Shown here piece after piece: positions 1-6,922 of a stretch of 64,000 bases of DNA. A program made the position numbers and the translations under genes. A model generated the notes under the pieces. That model had not been told where the DNA came from, did no database searches, and saw only the letters and a list, made by a program, of their open reading frames with translations. The DNA is from an uncultured Lachnospiraceae bacterium (lineage in GTDB: Bacteria; Bacillota; Clostridia; Lachnospirales; Lachnospiraceae), in contig CAJUDS010000008.1 of the NCBI GenBank assembly GCA_910585345.1, positions 6,016-70,015 of the forward strand. The letters are read 5' to 3'. How positions within the stretch are numbered: position 1 is the stretch's first letter; every line of letters starts with the position of its first letter.

Positions 1-1
1 A

Positions 2-47
2 GTTCTGCGCAATTTAGCGAGGTATTTTCGAGCTTAATGAGCAGAAC
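2..47. repeat. 46-bp palindromic repeat, copy 1
   Basis: The ends GTTCTGC and GCAGAAC are exact inverted repeats, and the interior (ATTTAGC / GCTTAAT) is also partly self-complementary, so the whole unit can fold into one hairpin. The same 46-bp unit recurs 85 bp further on. It has no coding capacity. Confidence 0.8.
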
Positions 48-86
48 AAACCCGAGTGAGGTATTTTCGAGTCTAGTGCGAACTTA

Positions 87-132
87 GTTCTGCGCAATTT
101 AGCGAGGTATTTTCGAGCTTAATGAGCAGAAC
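87..132. repeat. 46-bp palindromic repeat, copy 2
   Basis: This copy matches the unit at 2-47 essentially base for base, with the same GTTCTGC/GCAGAAC ends. The start-to-start distance of 85 bp suggests tandem duplication of palindrome plus spacer. Confidence 0.8.
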
Positions 133-170
133 AAACCCGAATAAGATGATTGAGAGGATGAAGTGGAGCA

Positions 171-296
171 CGAAGTTTGAATTTAGTGCGAACTTAGTTC
201 TGCGCAATTTAGCGATGCATTGAGCACTTAATGAGGTTCTTTCGAATTTAGTGCGAAAGTATGCGGAGCGGTATTTTCGAGCTTAATGAGCAGAAC
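171..296. repeat. Compound palindromic repeat, related to 1634-1747
   Basis: This is a third, longer member of the GTTCTGC...GCAGAAC family (stem ends at 197 and 296). It carries an additional segment containing GAGCACTTAATGAGG and TTTAGTGCGAAAG. About 110 bp of it recurs with only a few changes between rpsM and rpsK at 1634-1747. It is non-coding. Confidence 0.75.
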
Positions 297-359
297 ATCC
301 CAGGTAACGTCCCGAGCAGTATATTTTGCGGGCGGGAGCAAAGAGATGAAGTTTCTTGT

Positions 360-540
360 CAGACGCAAATATTTCAATTCTGTTCCAAGTTACAGTTATA
401 AGAATCTCTAAGCGTCCTGAAAAAAGGCAGCACAATTTGACGCAGCCGGTCCTCGCGCGCCATTTGGGTGGGGTCTGGCCTTTTCTGGACATCCGTGTCC
501 GGAAATCGCTGGCATTTGGCAGGACACTAAGAGATTCTCC
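360..540. repeat. Diverged copy of the 270-bp fold-back element
   Basis: The segment shares the order of landmarks seen at 56716-56985: GTTCCA.GTTAC, then TATAAGAATCTCTAAG.GTCC, a GC-rich core with a GGAC...GTCC hairpin, and GGACACTAAGAG at the far side. Its outer terminal repeats are degraded. It has the same orientation as the 56.7-kb copy. Short reading frames crossing it are not credible genes. Confidence 0.6.
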
Positions 541-572
541 TGGAAACGACAAAAATATTTGCCGTTTCCTAG

Positions 573-630
573 AATGGATGCGCACGTCCGCATAGAGTAT
601 TTCGCTGCATTCGCAGCATGCGGACGGCGC
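573..630. repeat. Compound hairpin repeat, copy 1 (partner at 4721-4779)
   Basis: The outer stem pairs TGCGC.CGTCCGCAT with ATGCGGACG.GCGCA, and the inner hairpin is GCTGC-ATTC-GCAGC. The same arrangement recurs at 4721-4779. The inner arm changes there from GCTGC to GCTGT, which in RNA keeps pairing through a G-U wobble. Confidence 0.7.
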
Positions 631-633
631 AAA

Positions 634-657
634 AGGAAACGACTTTAGTCGTTTCCT
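634..657. repeat. Short perfect hairpin GGAAACGAC/GTCGTTTCC
   Basis: Perfect inverted repeat AGGAAACGAC-TTTA-GTCGTTTCCT. A looser version lies just upstream (542-569), and a close relative with the same GGAAACGA/TCGTTTCC arms lies after glgP at 11953-11984. It is followed by AT-rich DNA without a clean T-run, so it is not a clear terminator. Confidence 0.6.
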
Positions 658-741
658 ATAATATTTTATCTTTCACAATGGAACATTCATTAAAATATTT
701 GCGCTGTTAAGCGCAAACTTGGTTTCTGCCACAGAACTTGC

Positions 742-770
742 TTGCAAATTGCTATATATCATGATATAAT
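742..770 (+). promoter_or_regulatory. Sigma-A promoter for rpmJ and downstream ribosomal genes
   Basis: TTGCAA at 742-747 and a perfect TATAAT at 765-770 are separated by 17 bp, with an extended -10 (TGA before TATAAT). It sits about 33 bp upstream of the rpmJ start, after the repeat cluster. The repeats may have separated these genes from their usual upstream operon, so a local promoter makes sense. Confidence 0.8.
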
Positions 771-803
771 GTCTAACGGTCTTTTTTGAAAGGAGGGTTT
801 CAG

Positions 804-917
804 GTGAAGGTTAGGTCATCAGTAAAGCCTATTTGCGAGAAATGCAAAGTAATTAAAAGAAAAGGAACGATCAGAATTATCTGTGAAAATCCGAAACACA
901 AACAAAGACAGGGATAA
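804..917 (+). CDS. rpmJ: 50S ribosomal protein L36
   Basis: This 37-residue basic protein of the large ribosomal subunit starts with GTG, preceded by a strong AGGAGG-type ribosome binding site at about 791-796. The zinc-ribbon ligands of the C-type L36 are visible: Cys11 and Cys14 in ICEKC, then Cys27 and His32 (ENPKH). The length is exactly that of the family. It is the first gene after the promoter at 742-770. Its usual upstream neighbour, infA, is not seen; repeats occupy that space instead. The gap of 322 bp to rpsM is long for this operon. Confidence 0.95.
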   Translation: MKVRSSVKPICEKCKVIKRKGTIRIICENPKHKQRQG

Positions 918-1239
918 GAATATATTCTTGTCGCGTTTTCATGTACGGCTGCAGGATACGTGCGCGTATTCTGATTAAATAATGGAACGTAGGAGCCTAC
1001 GGGAAATTACATTTGATACCATTACGTTATGACCAATCGTTTCAGAGGTGTATTGGCGAAACGGGAAAATACGTCTTGCGCAGCGACTTTATGTAAGAAG
1101 TTTCGTTTTGCATGGGAAGAGAAGCGTGATGGAGGCCGGACAGAAGTCTGGTGGCACAAAAGTAAACGGTGCCCAATCAAACAGTAACTACAAAATGCCG
1201 GGAGAGTGACCGGCATAAGGAAAATGGAGGAAACAAAAA
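918..1239 (+). promoter_or_regulatory. Structured rpmJ-rpsM leader region
   Basis: These 322 bases contain no credible gene but several possible RNA hairpins: CGTAG-GAGC-CTACG at 988-1001, GGCAC...GTGCC at 1153-1173, and TGCCGG-N8-CCGGCA at 1196-1215. The last ends 11 bases before the GGAGG of rpsM. A role as an autoregulatory ribosomal-protein leader is inference only. I do not recognise a described leader class. Confidence 0.4.
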
Positions 1240-1608
1240 ATGGCTCGTATTGCAGGTATTGATTTACCAAGAGACAAACGTGTTGAAATCGGTTTGACTT
1301 ACATCTATGGAATTGGCAGAGTAAGCGCAAACAAGATTTTGGCACAGGCGAATGTAAATCCTGATACTCGTGTCAGGGAGTTGACGGATGATGAAGTGAA
1401 GAAATTGAGTGAGATCATTGCGGAAGGTTACATGGTGGAAGGTGATCTGCGGCGTGAAATTGCTCTCAACATTAAAAGACTGCAGGAAATCGGCTGCTAC
1501 AGAGGTATCCGTCACAGAAAGGGACTTCCTGTCCGTGGTCAGAAGACAAAGACAAATGCAAGAACAAGAAAAGGCCCCAAGAGAACCGTAGCAAATAAGA
1601 AAAAGTGA
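1240..1608 (+). CDS. rpsM: 30S ribosomal protein S13
   Basis: This 122-residue protein of the head of the small subunit contacts the P-site tRNA and 5S rRNA/L5 bridge. It begins MARIAGIDLPRDKR, contains the family motif RGIRHRKGLPVRGQ near residues 90-105, and ends in the typical basic tail rich in Lys and Arg. The start is fixed by TGGAGG seven bases upstream. It is followed by a 200-bp gap that carries a dispersed repeat instead of the usual few bases before rpsK. Confidence 0.98.
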   Translation: MARIAGIDLPRDKRVEIGLTYIYGIGRVSANKILAQANVNPDTRVRELTDDEVKKLSEIIAEGYMVEGDLRREIALNIKRLQEIGCYRGIRHRKGLPVRGQKTKTNARTRKGPKRTVANKKK

Positions 1609-1633
1609 GCACTTAATGAAAACGAGTGCAAAG

Positions 1634-1747
1634 CACGAAGTTTGAATTTAGTGCGAACTTTGTTCTGCGCTGCTTAGCGATGCATTGAGCACTTAATGAG
1701 GTTCTTTCGAATTTAGTGCGAAAGTATGCCAAGCGGTAGTTTCGAGC
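1634..1747. repeat. Dispersed palindromic repeat inside the ribosomal operon
   Basis: This segment, in the rpsM-rpsK gap, is a near copy of 171-283. It includes GTTTGAATTTAGTGCGAAC, GATGCATTGAGCACTTAATG and TTTCGAATTTAGTGCGAAAG in the same order. Parts are inverted repeats (TTAGTGC / GCACTTAA). It will be transcribed in the ribosomal-protein mRNA and has no reading frame of its own. Confidence 0.75.
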
Positions 1748-1808
1748 ATAGCGTGTGTGATAAAGTGTAACTGGAAAATGTAGAAAGGTGAAAGTAGGTT
1801 AGTTTAAA

Positions 1809-2204
1809 ATGGCTAAAAAAGTTGCAAAGAAAGTAACAAAAAAGCGTGTAAAGAAAAACGTTGAACGTGGACAGGCACATATTCAGTCTTCTTTTAATAA
1901 TACAATTGTTACGTTGACTGACACAGAAGGAAATGCCCTGAGCTGGGCAAGTGCCGGAGGTCTTGGATTCAGAGGTTCAAAGAAATCTACTCCTTATGCT
2001 GCGCAGATGGCTGCTGAGACAGCTACGAAGGCTGCGCTTGTACATGGATTAAAAACGGTAGATGTTATGGTAAAGGGACCGGGTTCGGGCCGTGAGGCGG
2101 CTATCCGGGCTCTGCAGGCGTGCGGTCTTGAAGTGACGAGTATCAGGGATGTAACTCCGGTGCCTCATAATGGCTGCCGTCCGCCAAAACGCCGTAGAGT
2201 ATAG
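1809..2204 (+). CDS. rpsK: 30S ribosomal protein S11
   Basis: This 131-residue platform protein of the small subunit, near the E site and the Shine-Dalgarno duplex, is recognised by HIQSSFNNTIVTLTD near residue 20, the GSKKSTPYAAQ segment, and the C-terminal signature DVTPVPHNGCRPPKRRRV. The N-terminus has a long run of Lys, Val and Arg, as in other Clostridia. The nearest ribosome-binding-site candidate (AAAGGTGAAAG) is fairly weak and lies about 12 bases upstream. Confidence 0.98.
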   Translation: MAKKVAKKVTKKRVKKNVERGQAHIQSSFNNTIVTLTDTEGNALSWASAGGLGFRGSKKSTPYAAQMAAETATKAALVHGLKTVDVMVKGPGSGREAAIRALQACGLEVTSIRDVTPVPHNGCRPPKRRRV

Positions 2205-2272
2205 TGTAACTGTTAACCCGTTGGAAGAAGGTGCGTATGCGCATTGTAAACAACATGTAGGTGGGAGAAAAG

Positions 2273-2368
2273 ACAGGCGGTTGTACGGCAGATGCCTGTT
2301 TTCACCCAGCGGCAAAACAAGAAAACCGGATGTGCGCAATGTGGACGCTGCATGGCAGTGCGGTTTTT
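2273..2368 (+). promoter_or_regulatory. Attenuator-like hairpins upstream of rpsD
   Basis: Two hairpins occupy the 191-bp rpsK-rpsD gap. ACAGGC (2273-2278) pairs with GCCTGT (2294-2299) ahead of TTTTC. AAAACCG (2322-2328) pairs with CGGTTTTT (2361-2368). Both resemble intrinsic terminators followed by U-tracts. S4 represses its own synthesis through leader RNA in several bacteria, so an S4-responsive attenuator is possible, but this is inference. Confidence 0.4.
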
Positions 2369-2395
2369 GAGGTTAGAAAGAGAGGAAATTTAGAA

Positions 2396-2989
2396 ATGGC
2401 AGTAAACAGAGTTCCCGTTTTAAAAAGATGCAGAGCGCTTGGATTGGAGCCCGCATATCTTGGCTATGATAAGAAATCAAACAGAAGCAATGCGAGAACA
2501 GGAAAAAAAGTAAGTGAATATGGTCTGCAGTTGAGAGAGAAACAGAAAGCAAAATTTATTTACGGCGTATTGGAAAAACCTTTCCGCAATTATTATAAAA
2601 AGGCTGATAAGGCAAAAGGGATGACAGGTGAGAATCTGATGATATCCCTGGAAAGAAGGCTGGATAATGTCATCTTCAGGCTGGGCTTTGCAAGAACCAG
2701 GAGAGAAGCAAGGCAGGTAGTTGGGCATAAACATGTATTGGTAAACGGCAAATGTGTCAATATTCCATCTTATAGCGTCAGTGTAGGCGATGTAGTTGAA
2801 ATCAGAGAGAAATCCAGAAGTCTGCAGCGTTATAAAGATATTGTGGAAGTGACTGGCGGCAGGCTGGTACCGGAATGGCTTGATGCAGATTTAGAAGGAC
2901 TGAAAGGAACTGTAAAAGCGCTTCCGACAAGAGAAGTGATTGATGTTCCTGTAAACGAAATGCTTATCGTCGAGTTGTATTCTAAATAA
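2396..2989 (+). CDS. rpsD: 30S ribosomal protein S4
   Basis: This primary 16S rRNA-binding protein has 197 residues from the ATG at 2396, which follows GAGAGGAAA. An upstream in-frame ATG at 2261 would add 45 residues unlike S4 and is rejected. Features seen: MAVNRVPVLKRCR at the start, REKQKAKFIYGVLEKPFRNYY, and an S4 RNA-binding domain at about residues 88-150 (RRLDNVIFRLGFARTRREAR and HKHVLVNGKCVNIPSY). The zinc-finger cysteine set of some S4 proteins is absent, as only a single Cys occurs near the N-terminus. It is 34 bp upstream of rpoA. Confidence 0.97.
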   Translation: MAVNRVPVLKRCRALGLEPAYLGYDKKSNRSNARTGKKVSEYGLQLREKQKAKFIYGVLEKPFRNYYKKADKAKGMTGENLMISLERRLDNVIFRLGFARTRREARQVVGHKHVLVNGKCVNIPSYSVSVGDVVEIREKSRSLQRYKDIVEVTGGRLVPEWLDADLEGLKGTVKALPTREVIDVPVNEMLIVELYSK

Positions 2990-3023
2990 TAAATGTATCG
3001 GCTTATAGCAAGGAGGGTATTGC

Positions 3024-3983
3024 ATGTTTGATTTTGAAAGACCAAACATTGAGGTCGCAGAAATTTCAGAAGACAGAAAGTATGGAAAGTTTGTTGTGGA
3101 ACCTCTAGAGAGGGGCTATGGCATCACATTAGGAAATTCCTTAAGAAGAATTATGCTCTCTTCCTTACCAGGTGCAGCAGTAAGCCAGGTAAAAATTGAC
3201 GGTGTATTACATGAATTCAGTTCGATTCCGGCGGTCAAAGAAGATGTCACGGAAATTATAATGAATATCAAAAGCCTTGCAATCAGGAATAACAGTACAG
3301 GCAGCGAGCCAAAGACTGCCTATATTGAGTTTGAAGGTGAAGGTGTTGTCAAGGCGTCGGATATTCAGGTTGATCAGGACATTGAAATACTGAATCCGGA
3401 TTTGACGATTGCGACATTAAGTGGCGGAAAAGACAGCAAGCTGAACATGGAACTTACCATTACCAAAGGCAGGGGCTATGTAAGTGCAGATAAAAATAAA
3501 AGCGAAGATTTGCCGATTGGTGTCATAGCAATTGATTCTATCTACACACCTGTAGAAAGAGTGAATCTTACAGTAGAAAATACCCGCGTTGGACAAATTA
3601 CAGATTTTGATAAGCTTACATTGGATGTTTATACAAACGGAACACTTGCGCCGGATGAGGCTGTCAGCCTGGCGGCAAAGGTATTAAGCGAACATTTGAG
3701 CCTTTTCATCGATTTATCAGAGAATGCAAGAAGCGCAGAGGTTATGGTGGAAAAGGAAGATGACGAGAAAGAAAAAGTGTTGGAAATGAGCATTGACGAG
3801 CTGGAGCTGTCAGTCCGTTCCTATAACTGTCTGAAACGTGCAGGCATCAATACCGTAGAGGAGTTGACGAATAAGACTTCCGAAGATATGATGAAAGTCC
3901 GGAATCTCGGACGGAAATCTTTGGAGGAAGTACTTGCGAAATTGAAAGAGCTTGGGCTGCAATTGAATCCAAGCGATGAATAA
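3024..3983 (+). CDS. rpoA: DNA-directed RNA polymerase subunit alpha
   Basis: This 319-residue subunit dimerises to scaffold RNA polymerase assembly and contacts UP elements and activators. The N-terminal domain (about 1-230) includes GYGITLGNSLRRIMLSSLPG at residues 33-52. An acidic linker (about 242-255, EKEDDEKEKV) leads to the C-terminal domain at about 255-315 with the helix-hairpin-helix segment NCLKRAGINTVEELT and VRNLGRKSLEEV. A strong AGGAGG lies just before the ATG. Length and architecture are normal. Confidence 0.98.
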   Translation: MFDFERPNIEVAEISEDRKYGKFVVEPLERGYGITLGNSLRRIMLSSLPGAAVSQVKIDGVLHEFSSIPAVKEDVTEIIMNIKSLAIRNNSTGSEPKTAYIEFEGEGVVKASDIQVDQDIEILNPDLTIATLSGGKDSKLNMELTITKGRGYVSADKNKSEDLPIGVIAIDSIYTPVERVNLTVENTRVGQITDFDKLTLDVYTNGTLAPDEAVSLAAKVLSEHLSLFIDLSENARSAEVMVEKEDDEKEKVLEMSIDELELSVRSYNCLKRAGINTVEELTNKTSEDMMKVRNLGRKSLEEVLAKLKELGLQLNPSDE

Positions 3984-3995
3984 AGATTTTAACTG

Positions 3996-4105
3996 CTTCG
4001 GGAGGTAAGTCCAAAGAGCGCGCCCGGCGTATGACACATGAGTGGAACTGTAATCGTATTCGGTAAGTAAGCCCAAAGAGCGTGGCCGGATATCCCATGA
4101 ATGGA
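3996..4105. repeat. Imperfect tandem duplication between rpoA and rplQ
   Basis: Two units of about 50 bp (3996-4046 and 4059-4105) share TTCG..GTAAGT, CCAAAGAGCG, a .GCCGG block and CATGA.TGGA in the same order. The second copy supplies the ribosome binding site (ATGGAGG) of rplQ. It looks like a duplicated translation-initiation region that has diverged, with no frame of its own. Confidence 0.5.
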
Positions 4106-4115
4106 GGATTGAATA

Positions 4116-4652
4116 ATGGCAAAATACAGAAAACTGGGAAGAACGTCTTCTCAGAGAAAAGCATTACTTAGAAATCAGGTAACGCAGCTTTTATACCATG
4201 GTAAAATTGTAACGACAGAAGCAAAGGCAAAAGAGGTTCAGAAAATTGCGGAGGGTCTGATTGCTCTTGCGGTAAAAGAAAAAGATAATTATGAAACGGT
4301 AAAAGTGACCGCAAAGGTTGCCAGAAAAGATAAAGACGGCAAGAGAGTAAAAGAAGTAAAAGACGGGAAAAAGGTAACCGTTTACGATGAGGTCGAGAAA
4401 GAGATCCGTAAAGATCTGCCCAGCAGGCTTCATGCGAGAAGAAAAATGCTTCGCTTCTTATATCCGGTAACGGAAGTTCCTGCCAAGAATGCGGGGAAGA
4501 AGAAAAACACAAAAGCGGTTGATATGCCGTTGAAGTTATTTGATGAAATTGCGCCGAAATATGTGGATCGTAAAGGCGGTTACACAAGAATTATTAAAAT
4601 CGGCCAGCGCAAAGGCGACGGAGCAATGGAAGTTGTAATAGAATTGGTATAA
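4116..4652 (+). CDS. rplQ: 50S ribosomal protein L17, long lachnospiral form
   Basis: L17 sits at the exit-tunnel side of the large subunit. This version has 178 residues, against about 120-127 in Bacillus and E. coli. The core is recognised by KYRKLGRTSSQRKALLRNQVTQL at the N-terminus and GGYTRIIKIGQRKGDGAMEVVIEL at the C-terminus. The extra length is a Lys-rich insertion at about residues 68-125. Such insertions are known in Lachnospiraceae, so this is a taxonomic hint and not a fusion error. The start is supported by ATGGAGGATTGAAT. Confidence 0.97.
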   Translation: MAKYRKLGRTSSQRKALLRNQVTQLLYHGKIVTTEAKAKEVQKIAEGLIALAVKEKDNYETVKVTAKVARKDKDGKRVKEVKDGKKVTVYDEVEKEIRKDLPSRLHARRKMLRFLYPVTEVPAKNAGKKKNTKAVDMPLKLFDEIAPKYVDRKGGYTRIIKIGQRKGDGAMEVVIELV

Positions 4653-4666
4653 GAACCGAAAATAAG

Positions 4667-4697
4667 AAACCTGTGGTAAATACGCCATAGGTTTTTT
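4667..4697 (+). terminator. Intrinsic terminator of the rpmJ-rplQ operon
   Basis: AAACCTGTGG and CCATAGGTTT form a stem with one mismatch around TAAATACG, followed directly by a run of T. It starts 15 bases after the rplQ stop. Confidence 0.85.
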
Positions 4698-4720
4698 ATA
4701 TAGGCATTCGGTTATACTAT

Positions 4721-4779
4721 AATGGATGCACATGTCCGCATAGAGAATTTTGCTGTATTCGCAGCATGCGGCCAGCGCT
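4721..4779. repeat. Compound hairpin repeat, copy 2
   Basis: This copy aligns over its length with 573-630 (AATGGATGC.CA.GTCCGCATAGAG...GCAGCATGCGG). It lies in the short region between the rplQ terminator and the next gene, overlapping a possible -10 (TATAAT at 4718-4723), so it may form the 5' end of the downstream transcript. Confidence 0.65.
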
Positions 4780-4815
4780 TTCTGAAAGACAATAAGAGAA
4801 AAGAGAAGGTGTATT

Positions 4816-5739
4816 ATGGCAAAAAGATTATTGGATTGTTATAGTTCTGATTTCAGCCAATTTACGAGAGAAGATTTGCTGGAGTCTGTTGTGAAAAGTG
4901 AAGGCAGGGTACTTGCCTGTGAGACAATTGGTACGATCCGGCCGATGCTGGGAGATGTGACCAATGCGGAGTTCGTATCGGCTATGGGAGCAGATATCAT
5001 TCTGCTGAATATGTTTGATGTAAAAAGTCCGCATATCCAGGGGCTGCCGGAAACACCGCCTATGGAAACCGTGCGTATGTTAAAAAGACTGACAGGCCGT
5101 CCCATTGGCATTAATCTGGAACCTGTGGATGCGGGCGAAGAAGGGGAAACAGATCCGCTCTGGCAGATGTCGGAAGGCAGGCGTGCAACTTTGGAAAATG
5201 CTGAACTTGCCTGTGAAATGGGAGTGGATATGATACTCCTGACTGGCAATCCCGGCATGGGAGTCAGCAATGAAGCAATTGAAAGAACATTGCGGCTGTA
5301 TAAAGAAAAGGTTGGAAACCGGATTGTGCTGGCGGCAGGTAAAATGCACGCGGCGGGTATTTTGGAAGAAGCGGCTGAGAATATTATGACCAGAGAGGAT
5401 GTCAGGCGGTTCTGGGATGCGGGAGCCGATATCATACTGTTTCCGGCGCCGGGTACTGTGCCCGGTATTACCGTAGAATATGTACGGGAGCTGGTGACAT
5501 ATGCGCACAGCCTTGGCGCGCTGACGATAACGGCAATTGGGACATCGCAGGAGGGAGCTGACACAGATACGATTAAACAGCTCGCGCTGTGGTGTAAGAT
5601 GACGGGCACAGATATCCATCATCTGGGGGATGCAGGCTATGCGGGCATGTCCCTGCCGGAGAATATACAGGCGTATTCGGTGGCAGTGCGGGGTATCCGG
5701 CATACGTATCATCGCATAGCGGCTTCCGTGCGCCGGTAA
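4816..5739 (+). CDS. Uncharacterised TIM-barrel protein
   Basis: The function is not known to me. The 307-residue protein has the alternating beta/alpha pattern of a TIM barrel: ADIILLNMFD, PIGINLEPVD, VDMILLTGNPG, RIVLAAGKMHA, ADIILFPAPG and LTITAIGTSQEG sit at regular intervals. Several strands end in Gly-rich or Asp/Glu-bearing loops suitable for phosphate and metal binding. I believe it belongs to the group annotated as DUF7916, but a profile search would be needed to confirm this. It has its own position after the rplQ terminator and precedes a cation exchanger by 63 bp. Confidence 0.6.
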   Translation: MAKRLLDCYSSDFSQFTREDLLESVVKSEGRVLACETIGTIRPMLGDVTNAEFVSAMGADIILLNMFDVKSPHIQGLPETPPMETVRMLKRLTGRPIGINLEPVDAGEEGETDPLWQMSEGRRATLENAELACEMGVDMILLTGNPGMGVSNEAIERTLRLYKEKVGNRIVLAAGKMHAAGILEEAAENIMTREDVRRFWDAGADIILFPAPGTVPGITVEYVRELVTYAHSLGALTITAIGTSQEGADTDTIKQLALWCKMTGTDIHHLGDAGYAGMSLPENIQAYSVAVRGIRHTYHRIAASVRR

Positions 5740-5802
5740 AAGAAATCAATAAATTGGCCGTATTTGCAATGATCTGTGATTTTAGGGGAAAGAGGAGAAC
5801 TT

Positions 5803-6735
5803 ATGGAACTGGCGGTACAGATAGGTTTATTGGTGATAGGATTTGTCATGCTGATTAAAGGAGCGGATTTCTTTGTAGACGGCGCGGCGGGGATCGCCGC
5901 CCGCTTTGGGATTCCGCAGCTTGTAATCGGCCTGACAATTGTCGCATTCGGTACGAGCGCCCCGGAAGCGGCAGTCAGCCTGACGGCAGCGTTCGGAGGA
6001 AATGCGGAGATTACGATCGGTAATGTCGTGGGCAGTAATATTCTGAATGTTCTGATTATCCTCGGACTGACTTCGCTGATCGTGCCGCTGCATGTGAAAA
6101 AATCGACCATATGCTATGAAATGCCCTATGTGATTGTCATTTCCATTTTGTTGAGCGTACTGGGGCTGAAGGACGGTGTAATTGGGGCAGTAGACGGTTT
6201 GATACTTGGCGGCGGGATGGTATTGTTTCTCTTATATCTCTTAAGGCTGACAAAGAGCGGAGAGGCAGAGGTAGAGAAGGCCGGATCAGGCAATAAAAAG
6301 TTGTGGCTGCTTTTGCTGATGGCGGCAGGAGGACTGGCGTTGATTATCGCCGGCAGCCGTATGACGGTAAACAGCGCCACAGTCATAGCGGCGGCTTTTG
6401 GAGTCAGCGAAAGAATCATCGGTTTAACGATTGTAGCCCTGGGTACCTCTCTGCCGGAGCTGGTGACGAGCGTGACGGCAGGGCTGAAGGGGAATGCAGA
6501 CATTGCGGTTGGCAATATTGTGGGCAGTAATATCTTCAATATTTTGTTTGTTGTAGGACTGACCGCGTTGATTACACCGGTCAGCTATGCCGGTGCATTT
6601 CTTCCTGACAGTCTGTTCTGTATCGGTTCAGCGGCGCTTTTGTGGGTACTTACCGTCAGAAACAGAGTTCTTGGCCGCGTGGGCGGCGTTGTCATGCTGC
6701 TCTGCTATGGCGGCTATCTGGCGTATTTGTTGTGA
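5803..6735 (+). CDS. Calcium/sodium antiporter, CaCA superfamily (YrbG-like)
   Basis: This 310-residue integral membrane exchanger of the K+-dependent or prokaryotic Na+/Ca2+ type has about ten membrane segments arranged as two homologous halves. The two alpha-repeats are clear: VAFGTSAPEAAVSLTAAFGGN and GNVVGSNILNVL in the first half, VALGTSLPELVTSVTAGLKGN and GNIVGSNIFNIL in the second. The Glu of each PE pair and the Asn of GSN are the conserved ion ligands. The ATG at 5803 follows AGAGGAG. An upstream ATG at 5776 lacks a binding site. The ion actually exchanged cannot be read from sequence. Confidence 0.85.
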   Translation: MELAVQIGLLVIGFVMLIKGADFFVDGAAGIAARFGIPQLVIGLTIVAFGTSAPEAAVSLTAAFGGNAEITIGNVVGSNILNVLIILGLTSLIVPLHVKKSTICYEMPYVIVISILLSVLGLKDGVIGAVDGLILGGGMVLFLLYLLRLTKSGEAEVEKAGSGNKKLWLLLLMAAGGLALIIAGSRMTVNSATVIAAAFGVSERIIGLTIVALGTSLPELVTSVTAGLKGNADIAVGNIVGSNIFNILFVVGLTALITPVSYAGAFLPDSLFCIGSAALLWVLTVRNRVLGRVGGVVMLLCYGGYLAYLL

Positions 6736-6841
6736 GGGTTAGTGGGGACATTTACGCGCCGCCTTGTGTTTTTGCAAATTATCCGCACATATATGAAGGA
6801 CAGCGGAACATGGATTTCCGCGGGTTTTTGGATACATGCCC

Positions 6842-6870
6842 TTGTATTGCCATTTTTTTTCTGTTATAAT
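6842..6870 (+). promoter_or_regulatory. Promoter of the phosphofructokinase gene
   Basis: TTGTAT (6842-6847), a 17-bp spacer and a perfect TATAAT (6865-6870) with an upstream TG make an extended -10 promoter. It sits 52 bp upstream of the start codon. Confidence 0.8.
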
Positions 6871-6922
6871 CGTTTTGCAAATGAGAAAATATAACTTTAA
6901 TTGTGTAAAAGGAGAAAAAGTG

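Noticed and set aside
283..632. Overlapping short open frames on both strands (about 75-100 codons)
   Set aside because: They cross the degraded fold-back element and hairpin repeats, have no binding sites and show no protein-like composition.
2261..2395. N-terminal extension of S4 by 45 residues
   Set aside because: The extension lies in the hairpin-rich gap, is unlike S4, and the ATG at 2396 has its own binding site and gives the normal S4 N-terminus.
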